This document shows, in pieces, positions 43,620-52,237 of a stretch of 64,000 nt of DNA; positions within the stretch are counted from its first letter, which is position 1; each line of letters starts with the position of its first letter. The notes beneath the pieces were generated by a model. It had not been told where the DNA came from, did no database searches, and was given only the letters and a program-made list of their open reading frames with translations. The DNA is from Hyphomicrobiales bacterium (lineage in GTDB: Bacteria; Pseudomonadota; Alphaproteobacteria; Rhizobiales; Rhizobiaceae): contig UEGQ01000010.1 in assembly GCA_900466005.1 (NCBI GenBank), forward strand, positions 186,001-250,000. Direction: 5' to 3'. The position numbers and the translations under genes were made by a program.

Positions 43620-44558
43620 TCAGCCCTTTGCCTGCGGCGTCCACGGATCGATGTCGGGACCGCCGCCGAGCCGCTCGACGAGGAAGTCGATGAACAGCCG
43701 GGTACGGGCCGGCATAAGCTCGCGGTGCGGGAAAAGCACGTGGATGTGCAGCGCGCCGGCGTCGTAGCCGTCGAGCAGCGAGACGAGATCGCCTCTTGCG
43801 AGCGCCTCTCCGCACACGAAGCTCGGCAGCAGGCCGATGCCCGCACCGGCGAGCGCTGCCTGCAGGAGCGCCTCGGCGCTGGTCGAGAGCATCCGCGGTG
43901 AAATCCGCACCTGTTCCTCCCGGCCGTCTCGCGCGAAGCTCCAGGTCGTCCAGGGCTGCGGCACGGCGAAGGTGAGGCAGGCGTGATCGGCGAGCGCGGC
44001 GGGCGTCGGCGGTGGGCCGTTGCCTTCGAGATAGGCGGGGCTCGCCACCAGATGAAAGCGCGAAAGCGCAATGCGCCGGCCGATCAGGCTGGTGTCGAGG
44101 GTGCGGGCGATGCGGATCGCCACGTCGAAGCCCTCCTGCACGATGTCCACCGATCGGTTCGAGAGGTCGAGAACGAGATCGATCTCCGGATGCCGTTCCA
44201 GGAAGGCGGCGAGGATGACGGGAAGGTGCCGGTTGCCGAATTCCGTCGGTGCGGTGACGCGGAGCGTGCCCTGCGGGCGGGCACTGTCGGCGCCGGCCTC
44301 CGCCTCGGCCGTCTCGATCTCACGCAGCACGCGGGTGCACCGCTCGAAATAGAGCGCGCCGGCCTCCGTCACCCGCACCTGCCGCGTGGTGCGGTTGAGG
44401 AGCCGCGCACCGGTGCGTTTCTCGAGATGGCCGAGATGCTTGCTCACCATCGCCGGCGAGAGGTCGAGGCTGCGCGCGGCGGCGGCAAGCCCGCCGAGTT
44501 CGACCACGCGCACGAAGACCTGCATGCTTTCGAGCGTATCCATCGGGCCGTCATTCAC
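43620..44558 (-). CDS. LysR-family transcriptional regulator
   Basis: A 312-residue LysR protein with the HTH at residues about 12-40 (GLAAAARSLDLSPAMVSKHLGHLE) and a two-lobed effector domain (ILAAFLERHPEIDLVLDL, RRIALSRFHLVASPAYL). An alternative start at 44543 (MDTLESM) would also fit. It is divergent from a small YdhR-like monooxygenase gene with 97 bp between, and probably controls it. The strand order and spacing are typical of LysR autoregulation. Confidence 0.9.
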   Translation of the reverse strand: MNDGPMDTLESMQVFVRVVELGGLAAAARSLDLSPAMVSKHLGHLEKRTGARLLNRTTRQVRVTEAGALYFERCTRVLREIETAEAEAGADSARPQGTLRVTAPTEFGNRHLPVILAAFLERHPEIDLVLDLSNRSVDIVQEGFDVAIRIARTLDTSLIGRRIALSRFHLVASPAYLEGNGPPPTPAALADHACLTFAVPQPWTTWSFARDGREEQVRISPRMLSTSAEALLQAALAGAGIGLLPSFVCGEALARGDLVSLLDGYDAGALHIHVLFPHRELMPARTRLFIDFLVERLGGGPDIDPWTPQAKG

Positions 44559-44655
44559 TCCTGGTTACGGGACCGTTCACCGGCGGCAGGCTTCTGCTCG
44601 GCCCCCGCCGGCCATAGAAGTGCGCCATCCGTTCGATGCGATCAAGGAGGCCGTC

Positions 44656-44958
44656 ATGGCGACACTGCTGCAAATCGATTTTCCCTTCGAAGGCCCGTGG
44701 GGCGATGCGATGACGGAGGCCCTTTCCGGCCTCGCCGCCGATATCGCCTCGGAGGAGGGGCTCCTCTGGAAGATCTGGACCGAGAACCCCGCCGAGCACC
44801 GTGCCGGCGGCATCTATCTCTTCACCGACGCCGAAAACGCCGCCCGCTATGCCGAAAAGCACGGCGAACGGCTGAAGGGCTTCGGCATCGCCGAAATCGC
44901 CTGCCGTTCCTTCGTCGTCAATCCGGTACTTTCGGCCGTTACCCGCGCCACGCTCTGA
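44656..44958 (+). CDS. YdhR-like putative monooxygenase
   Basis: A 100-residue dimeric alpha/beta-barrel protein. The YdhR (PF08803) signature is LLQIDFPFEGPWG at the start, GLLWKIWTENP in the middle and GGIYLFTDAENAARYAE after. Family members are suspected quinol-type monooxygenases. AAGGAGG ribosome site. It is 12 bp before the next small gene, so the two form a LysR-linked pair. Confidence 0.82.
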   Translation: MATLLQIDFPFEGPWGDAMTEALSGLAADIASEEGLLWKIWTENPAEHRAGGIYLFTDAENAARYAEKHGERLKGFGIAEIACRSFVVNPVLSAVTRATL

Positions 44959-44970
44959 GGACGTTCCGCC

Positions 44971-45252
44971 ATGTTCACCACCCTTGCCGAGGTCAGGGTC
45001 GGCGATCTCGCCCGATTCCTGTCCGTCTTCGCCACCGCCGGCGCCGCAATGCGCCGCAAGCACGGCAGCACCGGCGCCCGCGTCTTCGCCGCAGGCGAGG
45101 GCCGGGTCTTCGTGCTCATCGACTGGCCGAGCGAAGAAGCCTTCCTCGCCTTCCGCGCCGATCCGGAGGTTCCGGCGACCATGGCCTCCGGCGGTACCCT
45201 CGCACCGCCGAGCTTCACCGCCGTCGAACGCGTCGCAAGCTTCCCCGCCTGA
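44971..45252 (+). CDS. Small dimeric alpha/beta-barrel-like protein
   Basis: A 93-residue protein with a single-domain alpha/beta pattern: TTLAEVRVGDLARFLSVFAT, GARVFAAGEGRVFVLIDWPS, EEAFLAFRADPEV. This layout is common in small ABM or heme-degrading-like barrels but no family is certain. It follows the YdhR-like gene by 12 bp and likely acts with it. Confidence 0.7.
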   Translation: MFTTLAEVRVGDLARFLSVFATAGAAMRRKHGSTGARVFAAGEGRVFVLIDWPSEEAFLAFRADPEVPATMASGGTLAPPSFTAVERVASFPA

Positions 45253-45448
45253 GCGGGCCAGCTCCGGCGACGGCCATGCGGATCGCCCCCAACCCTCCGG
45301 CATGGTCGCCGCCGGCGCTTTCGGTGCTGATACGCGACCTTCCGTCGCGTCGTGCGGCGACGTCGCTCCTTGCCAGCATGGCGGGAAGGTGGAACAATCC
45401 CCGGCGACTGGACGTTTCGCAATCCCTTGAAGACAAAGAGGAGCGACC

Positions 45449-45775
45449 ATGGCCGACAATCCGATCCAGGAACAGATGCGCGAACTTCAGGCCCAGATCC
45501 GGGAACTCCGGGAAACCCTCGGGTTCCAGGGCGAGCGGGCCGCAGGACAGCTGCGCGGCCGCGCGGCGGCGGCCCTCGAAGGGGCGAGCCGGACGGCGGG
45601 CGATGCGGCGCAATACGCCCGCAATGAAGCCGCGACGGTCGCCGGTGTCGTGCGCGAGCACCCCGCCGCAACCTCGACGGCGCTCCTGATGGCCGGCCTG
45701 ATCGGCGGCCTCGTGGGCTATTTCATCGCCACCTCGTCGGAGACGCACCAGCGCTCGCATTACCGCTGGTACTGA
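45449..45775 (+). CDS. DUF883/ElaB-like membrane-anchored protein
   Basis: A 108-residue protein. An N-terminal amphipathic helix (IQEQMRELQAQIRELRETLGF), an Ala/Arg-rich linker and one C-terminal membrane helix (STALLMAGLIGGLVGYFIAT) give the DUF883/ElaB plan: tail-anchored proteins bound to ribosomes or the inner membrane under stress. A GAGGAG ribosome site precedes it. It ends in a His/Arg/Tyr-rich tail. Confidence 0.78.
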   Translation: MADNPIQEQMRELQAQIRELRETLGFQGERAAGQLRGRAAAALEGASRTAGDAAQYARNEAATVAGVVREHPAATSTALLMAGLIGGLVGYFIATSSETHQRSHYRWY

Positions 45776-45910
45776 AAAGACGTCCGGGGAGACTGACAGG
45801 CGGGCGATGCGTCCCCCGCCTGTCTTCATGTGCCGTCCGTCGCTTGTCATCGCGTCGTCACATCCGCATCCTAAGAGCGCCCCTCCGCCAATACTGACCG
45901 CAGGCGTCTC

Positions 45911-46786
45911 GTGACCTCTTCCGCTCCCCGTCTCCGTTTCGGCATCATCGCCGATCCGCAATATGCCGCCGCCGAGCCCGATCTCCGGCTCGACCGCTAT
46001 TTCGTCAACAGTCTCGACAAGCTCGATGAAGCGGTCCGCCGGCTGAACGCCGAGGAGCTCGACTTCGTGCTGACCCTCGGCGACGTGATCGATCGCGACT
46101 TCGAGAATTTCGACGCCGTTCTTTCCGTCTATGCGGGGCTGCGCCACCAATGCCTGTTCCTGCCCGGCAACCACGATTTCAAGGTCGCGGCGGAGCGGCT
46201 CGGCGAGGTCCATGGAAGGCTCGGCATGGCGGCGCCCTATTACGACCTCGTGCGCAACGGCTGCCGTATCGTCGTCATCGAGGGGAGCGACATCTCGCTC
46301 TTCGCGCCGCCGCCCGGCGATCCCCGCCGCGCGACCGCCGAGGAAATGCTGCGCGCCCTTCAGCAGGCGGGAGCCGCCAACGCCCAGACATGGAACGGCG
46401 GCGTCGGCGCGGCCCAGCTCGCCTGGTTGTCGGAGCGGCTGGCGCTCGCGGAAGAAGCCGGCGAGACGGTGATCGTGATGGGGCATTATCCGCTCTTCCC
46501 GCACAACGAGCACAATCTCTGGAACGCCGAGGAGGTGGCCGGCCTGCTCGTCCGCTCGCCGGCGGTCGCCGCCTATTTCTGCGGCCACAACCACGCCGGC
46601 AATTACGGCGAACTCGGCGGCACCCATTTCGTCAATTTCCGGGGCATGGTCGATACCGAGCGGGAGAACGCGTTTGCTCTCGTGGAGGTCTTCGACGACC
46701 GTATCGAGATCACCGGCTTCGGCCGAGAGCCGAGCCGGAGCCTCGGGCTTCCCGCCGGTGCCCGGCCCGGCTGGCCTAACCGTTGA
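45911..46786 (+). CDS. Calcineurin-like metallophosphatase (ADP-ribose/CDP-alcohol diphosphatase type)
   Basis: A 291-residue metallophosphoesterase. The metal-binding motifs are complete: IIADPQY (D-x-Q in place of D-x-H), TLGDVIDRD, LPGNHDF, VMGHYPLFP and CGHNHAGNYG. The D-x-Q first motif is characteristic of Mn2+-dependent ADP-ribose/CDP-alcohol diphosphatases. GTG start at 45911. It overlaps the convergent WYL regulator by 11 bp at the 3' end. Confidence 0.87.
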   Translation: MTSSAPRLRFGIIADPQYAAAEPDLRLDRYFVNSLDKLDEAVRRLNAEELDFVLTLGDVIDRDFENFDAVLSVYAGLRHQCLFLPGNHDFKVAAERLGEVHGRLGMAAPYYDLVRNGCRIVVIEGSDISLFAPPPGDPRRATAEEMLRALQQAGAANAQTWNGGVGAAQLAWLSERLALAEEAGETVIVMGHYPLFPHNEHNLWNAEEVAGLLVRSPAVAAYFCGHNHAGNYGELGGTHFVNFRGMVDTERENAFALVEVFDDRIEITGFGREPSRSLGLPAGARPGWPNR

Positions 46787-47477
46787 CCGCCGCGTCCTCG
46801 GCCCGCCAGCCGTTTACCCACAGCGCACGAAACCGGTCGCCTTCGCCCTTGAAGAAGCCGTCCGCCTCGGCGCAATGCTCGATCCGGTCGGCACGGAAGT
46901 TGCGCAACGCCTGCCGCAGTTCGCACCAGCCGACGATGGTCGCCGTCTGCGAATAGTAGATGAGCGCGATCGGCCGGATGATCCGCTCGCTCGCGCGTCC
47001 GAGTTCGTCGCGATAGTCGATCTCCAGCTTGCGCTCGTCGCGGATCGCCCGGCGCAAGAGCGCCAGGTCGACGCCGGCAGGCGAGGGGGCGGCCGCCCCC
47101 CAGGCGTAGAGCGCCTTCGTCTCCAGTGTCCGGCGGAGCGGCGGCGGCACCGCGCCGGCAATCTTCTGGGTGACCCGTTTCGCCGCCTGTTTCAGCCCCT
47201 CGTCGCCGGTGCGTTCGAGGAGGGCGAGCGCCAGCACGATCGCCTCGGTCTCCTCGATGGTGAACATCAGTGGCGGCAGGTCGAAGCCGGGCCTGAGAAT
47301 ATAGCCGAGCCCGCGCTCGCCCTCGATCGGCACCCGCATCGCCTGAAGGGCGGCGATGTCGCGGTAGATCGAGCGCTCCGTCACTTCGAGCGCCTCGGCG
47401 ATCGTCCGTGCCGTCACCGCCGTCCGCGCCGCGCGCAGGATCTGGATGATCTCGAAGAGCCGCGAGGCCTTGCGCAT
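46776..47477 (-). CDS. YafY-type regulator (HTH + WYL domain)
   Basis: A 233-residue regulator. An HTH_11 winged helix (LFEIIQILRAARTAVTARTIAEALEVTERSIYRDI, residues 6-40) is followed by a WYL domain (about 130-200: LELDYRDELGR-like KLEIDYRDELGRASE ... RPIALIYYSQTATIVGWCELR) and a short C-terminal part. WYL domains bind ligands or nucleotides. It is divergent from a LysE exporter, with an 18-bp inverted repeat between them, so it most likely controls that exporter and itself. Confidence 0.9.
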   Translation of the reverse strand: MRKASRLFEIIQILRAARTAVTARTIAEALEVTERSIYRDIAALQAMRVPIEGERGLGYILRPGFDLPPLMFTIEETEAIVLALALLERTGDEGLKQAAKRVTQKIAGAVPPPLRRTLETKALYAWGAAAPSPAGVDLALLRRAIRDERKLEIDYRDELGRASERIIRPIALIYYSQTATIVGWCELRQALRNFRADRIEHCAEADGFFKGEGDRFRALWVNGWRAEDAAVNG

Positions 47478-47503
47478 TTTTCGATCCTCCTCCGGAGGGT
47501 CTC

Positions 47504-47521
47504 CTGACAGGACGCTGTCAG
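47504..47521. promoter_or_regulatory. Operator candidate between YafY and LysE genes
   Basis: CTGACAG-GACG-CTGTCAG is a perfect 7-4-7 inverted repeat, 27 bp before the YafY start and 87 bp before the exporter start. Confidence 0.65.
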
Positions 47522-47607
47522 TTGCTCCTCGCTAGATTGCCGGTCAACAGGCTGATTTTCCGTCCGAAACGACAATGCAGCCGATCCGGTCTCGCAAGGA
47601 TACTGAC

Positions 47608-48237
47608 ATGACTTACACGGAAAATCTCTGGCTTTTCTTTCTCCTGATCCTCGGCATCATCGTCGTGCCGGGCATGGACATGATCTATGTGCTCGCCAGT
47701 TCGCTCTCCGGCGGCCGCCGGCAGGGGCTGACGGCGACCGGCGGCATGATGACCGGCGGCGCGGTGCACACGCTCTACGGCACGCTCGGCACCGGCTTTC
47801 TCGTCGCCTTCGCGCCGCGCTTCTTCCTGCCGCTGCTGGTCCTCGGCGCCGCCTACATGATCTGGGTCGGGTTTTCGCTCGTCCGCAGCTCCATCACCGT
47901 CTCCTCGGTCGAAGGGGTCGGACGGCGGAGCGGCTGGACGACCTTCCGCCAGGCGGTGACGACCTGCCTCTTGAACCCCAAGGCCTATGTCTTCGTGCTC
48001 GCCGTCTATCCGCAATTCCTGAAACCCGTCTATGGTCCGATCTGGCTGCAGGGGCTGGTCTTCGGCGTCATGACGGTCCTGATCCAGGGCCTCGTCTACG
48101 GCGCGGTGGCGCTCGCCGGCGATCGTGCCCGCAACCTCTTGACGAACAGTCCGGCTCTGACCGTCTGGATCGGCCGCGGCGCCGGCGCACTGCTGATCAC
48201 CGCCGCCGCCGTCACGCTCTGGGAGAGCCTCCGCTGA
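47608..48237 (+). CDS. LysE-family exporter
   Basis: A 209-residue six-helix LysE/RhtB exporter. Landmarks: LILGIIVVPGMDMIYVLASSLSGGRRQG, GAAYMIWVGFSLVRSS and TTCLLNPKAYVFVLAVYPQF. The start at 47608 fits the first helix; the ATG at 47575 would add a leader without sense. Probably controlled by the divergent WYL regulator. The second LysE-type gene in the window (31670) is only distantly similar. Confidence 0.9.
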   Translation: MTYTENLWLFFLLILGIIVVPGMDMIYVLASSLSGGRRQGLTATGGMMTGGAVHTLYGTLGTGFLVAFAPRFFLPLLVLGAAYMIWVGFSLVRSSITVSSVEGVGRRSGWTTFRQAVTTCLLNPKAYVFVLAVYPQFLKPVYGPIWLQGLVFGVMTVLIQGLVYGAVALAGDRARNLLTNSPALTVWIGRGAGALLITAAAVTLWESLR

Positions 48238-48304
48238 GGCGGAGGCTACTGGCCACGGTTGTTGGGGCGCGCGTGGCTCAGTCTCCGCCGCGAGGGACTC
48301 CTCT

Positions 48305-48351
48305 CGCGATCAAGGACTTGATCGCGCTGGATGCCGGATCAAGTCCGGCAT
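48305..48351. repeat. Two tandem palindromes
   Basis: CGCGATCAAG-GA-CTTGATCGCG (48305-48326) is followed at once by ATGCCGGATCAAGTCCGGCAT-like palindrome (48331-48351). The second is repeated near 40860 and in part near 40750. The gap 48238-48567 has no gene. Confidence 0.75.
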
Positions 48352-48567
48352 GACGGCGGTTTTGTGCTTGCGCCGCCGATCGCCGGCCGTCTTGATCACC
48401 GTTCTCCGGCAGCCTCAATCGCCGTCGACTTCATGAACGGGATCAACGATTTGCGACCCGCACCCGGCATCACCGGATTGTGACTTCATTCCGTCACGAA
48501 CATCCGGCAATCATCGGACGTTGGTACCAGCGCCGGCGCGGCCGGTCATTGAACGGGAGAATTTTCT

Positions 48568-49011
48568 ATGAAGCTGAGATTTGTCGTGGCAGCGGCCGTT
48601 ACCGCCGCTCTGGGAATGGGCACGGCTTTCGCCGCCGGAGAACCTCAGGTCGTGCGTCAGGAAATGATGGAAAAGGTGGGTGACGCGATGGGTGCCATCG
48701 GCGCGATCGTCAAGGGCAAGGCGCCCTTCGACGCCGCGGTGGTGAAGGCGTCGCTGACCACGATGAAGGAAGTCGCCGCGACCTTCCCGGAAAATTTCCC
48801 CGCCGGCTCCGAGACGGGCTTCAAGACCGAAGCAAGCCCGAAGATCTGGGAAAACATGGATGACTTCAAGGCCAAGGCCGCCGATCTCATCAAGGTTGCC
48901 GATGCGCAGCTCGCCGCCCTTCCGACCGATCAGGCGAGCACCGGCGCGACGATGAAGGCGCTCGGCGAGGCCTGCAGCGCCTGTCACGAGACGTACCGGC
49001 TGAAGAAGTAA
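48568..49011 (+). CDS. Cytochrome c' family (c556-like) protein
   Basis: A 147-residue periplasmic haem protein: signal peptide (cleavage near AFAAGE), four-helix body and C-terminal haem motif CSACH (about residues 137-141) with the closing HETYRLKK. Members bind NO or carry electrons; the exact role is unknown. A GGGAG ribosome site precedes it. It lies 96 bp before a dihaem cytochrome c gene, so a shared function is likely. Confidence 0.92.
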   Translation: MKLRFVVAAAVTAALGMGTAFAAGEPQVVRQEMMEKVGDAMGAIGAIVKGKAPFDAAVVKASLTTMKEVAATFPENFPAGSETGFKTEASPKIWENMDDFKAKAADLIKVADAQLAALPTDQASTGATMKALGEACSACHETYRLKK

Positions 49012-49107
49012 TCGCCCGGGCGAGACGCGACGAAACGGGTTCCGGCCGAAGGCGGCCGGGGCCTCTTTCGGCATATCGCATTCGTCCTGCGTGCTTTCGG
49101 AGGTGTC

Positions 49108-50025
49108 ATGGCACGGAAAACCCTGAAGGCGCTCGGCGCCCTCGTCGTCCTCGGGATCGCCGGCGGCGCCGGCTTTCTCTTCGTCACTGCGCCGGCCCCG
49201 CAGGCGGCTTCCGTCTGGGCCGATCTCGGCACGCCGGATCTCGAAAACGGCCGGCGCATCTTCTTTGCCGGCGGCTGCACGAGTTGCCATGCGGCGAAGG
49301 GCGCGACCGGCGACGATCGCCTGGTGCTCTCCGGCGGGGCACCGCTTCAAAGCCCCTTCGGCACCTTCTACGCCCCGAACATTTCGAGCGATGCCAAGGC
49401 CGGCATCGGCGGCTGGACGCTCGCCGAGTTCGGCAATGCGATGACCCGCGGCGTCGGCCGCGATGGCGAACACCTCTATCCGTCCTTTCCCTACGGCTCC
49501 TATGCACGGATGACGCCGAAGGACGTCAACGACCTCTTCGGCTTCCTGAAGACCTTGCCGGCGAGCGACAAGACGGCGCCGGAACACGCGCTTTCCTTCC
49601 CCTTCAACCAGCGCCTTCTGCTCGGCGGCTGGAAGTTCCTCTATTTCTCGACCGGCCCACGGGTCGAACTTGCCGATGCCTCCGACACGGTAAAGCGCGG
49701 CCAGTACCTCGTCGAGGGGCCGGGCCACTGCGGCGAGTGCCACACGCCGCGCGACGCCTTCGGCGGCTTCAAGTCCGGGCTGTGGCTCGCGGGCGGGCCG
49801 AACCCGGAAGGCAAGGGCACGATCCCGAACATCACCCCCGGCTCGAAGACCATGGGCTCCTGGAGCGAGGACGACATCGCCACCTATCTCGAAACCGGTT
49901 TCACCCCGGATTTCGACAGTGTCGGCGGCGCGATGGTCGAGGTCCAGAAGAACATGGCCGAACTCCCGGCCGAGGACCGCGCGGCGATCGCCGCCTACCT
50001 GAAGGCCGTGCCCGCGGTGGAATAG
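49108..50025 (+). CDS. Dihaem cytochrome c
   Basis: A 305-residue protein with an N-terminal membrane helix or signal anchor (LGALVVLGIAGGAGFLFV) and two haem-binding motifs, CTSCH (about residue 57) and CGECH (about residue 208), each followed by a downstream methionine segment. The domain order and spacing resemble the cytochrome subunit of membrane alcohol and aldehyde dehydrogenases and related cytochrome c proteins. It probably carries electrons to the respiratory chain. Confidence 0.9.
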   Translation: MARKTLKALGALVVLGIAGGAGFLFVTAPAPQAASVWADLGTPDLENGRRIFFAGGCTSCHAAKGATGDDRLVLSGGAPLQSPFGTFYAPNISSDAKAGIGGWTLAEFGNAMTRGVGRDGEHLYPSFPYGSYARMTPKDVNDLFGFLKTLPASDKTAPEHALSFPFNQRLLLGGWKFLYFSTGPRVELADASDTVKRGQYLVEGPGHCGECHTPRDAFGGFKSGLWLAGGPNPEGKGTIPNITPGSKTMGSWSEDDIATYLETGFTPDFDSVGGAMVEVQKNMAELPAEDRAAIAAYLKAVPAVE

Positions 50026-50038
50026 GACTGAGCGTCAT

Positions 50039-50063
50039 AATGCTTGCAAAATATGCTAGCATT
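50039..50063. promoter_or_regulatory. Operator candidate upstream of hicAB
   Basis: AATGCT ... AGCATT at the ends of a 25-bp region, and the perfect palindrome ATGCTAGCAT (50053-50062) inside. An autorepressing HicB antitoxin could bind here. Confidence 0.5.
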
Positions 50064-50077
50064 CTCCATATTGAGGT

Positions 50078-50332
50078 ATGAACGGTCGGCATAGAAAGAC
50101 ATTGCTGGCGATTTTCAGGGAGCCGGTGTCCGGCTCCATCGTATGGTCCGATGTCGAAAGTCTGATGATCGCGATCGGTTGCACCGTGGTGGAAGGAAGC
50201 GGCTCGCGCGTTCGTTTCGAAAAGGACGGACTTCTCGCTCTCTTCCATCGGCCGCATCCGGAGAAGGAAGCCAAGCGCTATCAGGTCCGTGATGCGCGGC
50301 GCTTTCTGGAAATGCTGGGAATTGTGCCATGA
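50078..50332 (+). CDS. hicA: HicA-like toxin without the canonical GSH histidine
   Basis: An 84-residue HicA-type mRNA-interfering toxin by position and end pattern. The usual catalytic GSH is replaced with GSGSRVRF, and the only nearby histidines are in LFHRPHPEKEAKRYQV. This variant of the family is common in alphaproteobacteria and may use a different residue. Its stop overlaps the hicB start (ATGA). It shows the HicA core shape (SDVESLMIAIGC at the start; VRDARRFLEMLGI at the end). Confidence 0.75.
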   Translation: MNGRHRKTLLAIFREPVSGSIVWSDVESLMIAIGCTVVEGSGSRVRFEKDGLLALFHRPHPEKEAKRYQVRDARRFLEMLGIVP

Positions 50333-50667
50333 ACACCATGACTTACAAGGGTTTTTCGGCCCGCGTCGAATTCGACGGCGAGGACGATATTTTCGTCGGC
50401 CGCTTGGCCGGAATCGATGATGTGGTCGGCTTTCACGCCGATACGGTGGAGGGGCTGAAAGCCGCCTTCCATGAGGCCGTCGACGACTATCTGGAGACTT
50501 GCCGAAAGCTCGGGCGGCCGCCGATGAAGGCCTATTCCGGCAAGATGATGTTCCGTGTCGCGCCCGAACTGCACGCGCGCGCCGCAAGGGCCGCCGAATT
50601 GTCAGGCAAGAGCCTGAACCAGTGGGCGGAAGACGTTTTTGCCGAGGCCGTAGGCGGCAAGGGCTGA
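50329..50667 (+). CDS. hicB: HicB antitoxin
   Basis: A 112-residue HicB-type antitoxin. The N-terminal part (YKGFSARVEFDGEDDIFVGRLAG) has the degenerate RNase H-like HicB fold; the C-terminal part (MMFRVAPELHARAARAAELSGKSLNQWAEDVF) is a ribbon-helix-helix DNA-binding unit. It neutralises HicA and represses the operon. A start overlap of 4 bp with hicA. Confidence 0.88.
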   Translation: MNTMTYKGFSARVEFDGEDDIFVGRLAGIDDVVGFHADTVEGLKAAFHEAVDDYLETCRKLGRPPMKAYSGKMMFRVAPELHARAARAAELSGKSLNQWAEDVFAEAVGGKG

Positions 50668-50764
50668 CCACCGGTCAGGCGGCGCGGACGCGGAATGACC
50701 GGCGTACCGATCATTCCGCAGCCCGCATGAAGGCCCTGCGATGCGGCACCGCGCGGTGCCGCTG

Positions 50765-51001
50765 TCACAGCCGGATGTCCCACAGCGTAAACGTCGCCTT
50801 GCCCCTCGGATCGTAGACTTCCGGGAGGCCGACGTCGCGGCGCAGACGGTTCGAGAAGTGCGAGAGCTGCCTCTCGATCCTCCGGCGTCGGTGGGCTGCC
50901 GCGACCAGCGCCAGCGTGCTCTTCCAGAAACCGAATTTCCGGCAGAGTTCGTCGGCGACCACGGGCAGGGCTTCAACAACCAGTACGTGTTCTTTGTGCA
51001 T
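50765..51001 (-). CDS. DUF1127-domain protein
   Basis: A 78-residue protein with a C-terminal DUF1127 signature (RRIERQLSHFSNRLRRDVGLPEV). Rhizobial DUF1127 proteins are small Arg-rich regulators linked to RNA metabolism and phosphate or stress control. The start at 51001 has a GGAAG ribosome site. It is convergent with hicB, with a CGGAATGA/TCATTCCG hairpin between them (50691-50718). Confidence 0.8.
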   Translation of the reverse strand: MHKEHVLVVEALPVVADELCRKFGFWKSTLALVAAAHRRRRIERQLSHFSNRLRRDVGLPEVYDPRGKATFTLWDIRL

Positions 51002-51457
51002 GATCTTCCGTCCTGGCGCGCCCATGCGGCCAGGTCCTTTCGAAGTTGCGATGGATGGACCGGCGCGGACACGGATGCGCGCAAGGCACAAGCCGTATCA
51101 GTCGGTCACGTTAAAGTCGGTTCTGGAATGCCTGAGCGGCGGAAATTCGGGCTTTAGAAGCCGAATACAGAGGTTCGGCGTCGCACCGGCATATAGATGC
51201 CAGACGCTGCGAAAGCCGTTCCGCCGAAGAGGCGCGCGGATGTGGTGGTGAGTATCATGTCACGCCTCCTGTGCTGTGAATTGCGGATGATCGTAAGCTA
51301 CACGAGATTCGGCGATCTTCAAGTCTGCAATCGCGAATTGCAGCTTTCCGGCAGGAATTGTTGCGACCGTGCAACACTGCGCGGGCGGCGCGCTCCAGCG
51401 CCGCGCAAGCCGCCGGCCGTAGAATTGCCAGACGCGGATCTTTGGGGAGGCGGAATA
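51002..51457. other. Gene-free spacer
   Basis: These 456 bp between the DUF1127 gene and the next small gene contain no credible coding region and no clear palindrome other than the GC-rich GCGCGCTCCAGCGCCGCGC. Promoters of the two divergent genes are presumably here. Confidence 0.5.
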
Positions 51458-51682
51458 ATGAGCGTCGAGAGACGACGGATGGAGCAGGCGCTGCGCCGGC
51501 TGCTCGACCGCTATCCCGATCCCATGCTGCATCGCTGGGTCATGGAGACGGTCGGCGCCCTCCAGGCGCGGCTGAAGGCGATCGTCGATCCCGGCGAGCG
51601 CGACCAGGCCCAGCGCGCGGCACTCATCCTCATCAAGACGACGCTGCAGAATTGGTCGGAAAAACCGCCGGTGCGCCATTGA
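51458..51682 (+). CDS. Small hypothetical helical protein
   Basis: A 74-residue protein with a single helical pattern (RRMEQALRRLLDRYPDPMLHRWVMET, GALQARLKAIVD). A good GGGGAGG ribosome site supports expression. No family is recognised. It ends just before the cobalamin riboswitch and is unlikely to be part of that operon. Confidence 0.6.
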   Translation: MSVERRRMEQALRRLLDRYPDPMLHRWVMETVGALQARLKAIVDPGERDQAQRAALILIKTTLQNWSEKPPVRH

Positions 51683-51714
51683 CGGCGGTGACCGGACAGT
51701 TGATATTCGGCAAG

Positions 51715-51899
51715 ATGGTTCCTTGGAGGTCGCGCTGCCTCGGGGAATAATAGGGAATACGATAGGGAAGACCCCAGAGGGACCCGATTCGTGGCTGCCC
51801 CCGCAACTGTGAGCGGAGAACGTCCGGCGCCAAGGCCACTGGAGATATCCGGGAAGGCCGTCCAGACGTGATGACCCGCGAGCCAGGAGACCTGCCATC
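51715..51899 (+). ncRNA. Cobalamin (AdoCbl) riboswitch
   Basis: The conserved parts of the cobalamin riboswitch are in order: GGTTCC near 51718, GGGAATA (51753), GCTGCCCCCGCAACTGT (51794-51810), GCCACTG (51835), GGGAAGGC (51851) and the B12 box AGCCAGGAGACCTGCC (51881-51896). It lies before cbtB and cbtA and should lower their expression when cobalamin is plentiful. Confidence 0.96.
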
Positions 51900-52039
51900 G
51901 CACTGATCCGCCTGCCGGACGGGGTTGTTCCGGGCAGCCGTCGATGCGTTTCCTCCCTGGGGAAATTGCCGTCAGACCGGTCCTGTCCTTCGCCTCCGTC
52001 CAGGGCGACGAGTTTTCATTGCTCCTCGGAGGGACGACC

Positions 52040-52225
52040 ATGACTGCAAATACTGCCGCTTCCACCCTTTCCACCTCCGGCCTCAAGGCCGGCGCGCTGC
52101 TGCCCTCGATGATGAGCGTCCTCTTCGGGCTCTTCATGATCGGTTTCGTCGGCTTCTCGCAGCTCGACGTGGTCCACAACGCGGCCCACGACACGCGCCA
52201 CGCCAACGCCTTCCCCTGCCACTGA
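52040..52225 (+). CDS. cbtB: Cobalt transporter subunit CbtB
   Basis: A 61-residue protein with one membrane helix (LPSMMSVLFGLFMIGFVGFSQL) and a C-terminal His-rich tail (HNAAHDTRHANAFPCH), the CbtB metal-binding signature. With CbtA it takes up cobalt for B12 synthesis. It is the first gene after the riboswitch; AGGGA ribosome site. Confidence 0.92.
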   Translation: MTANTAASTLSTSGLKAGALLPSMMSVLFGLFMIGFVGFSQLDVVHNAAHDTRHANAFPCH

Positions 52226-52237
52226 CGGGTGGACGGA

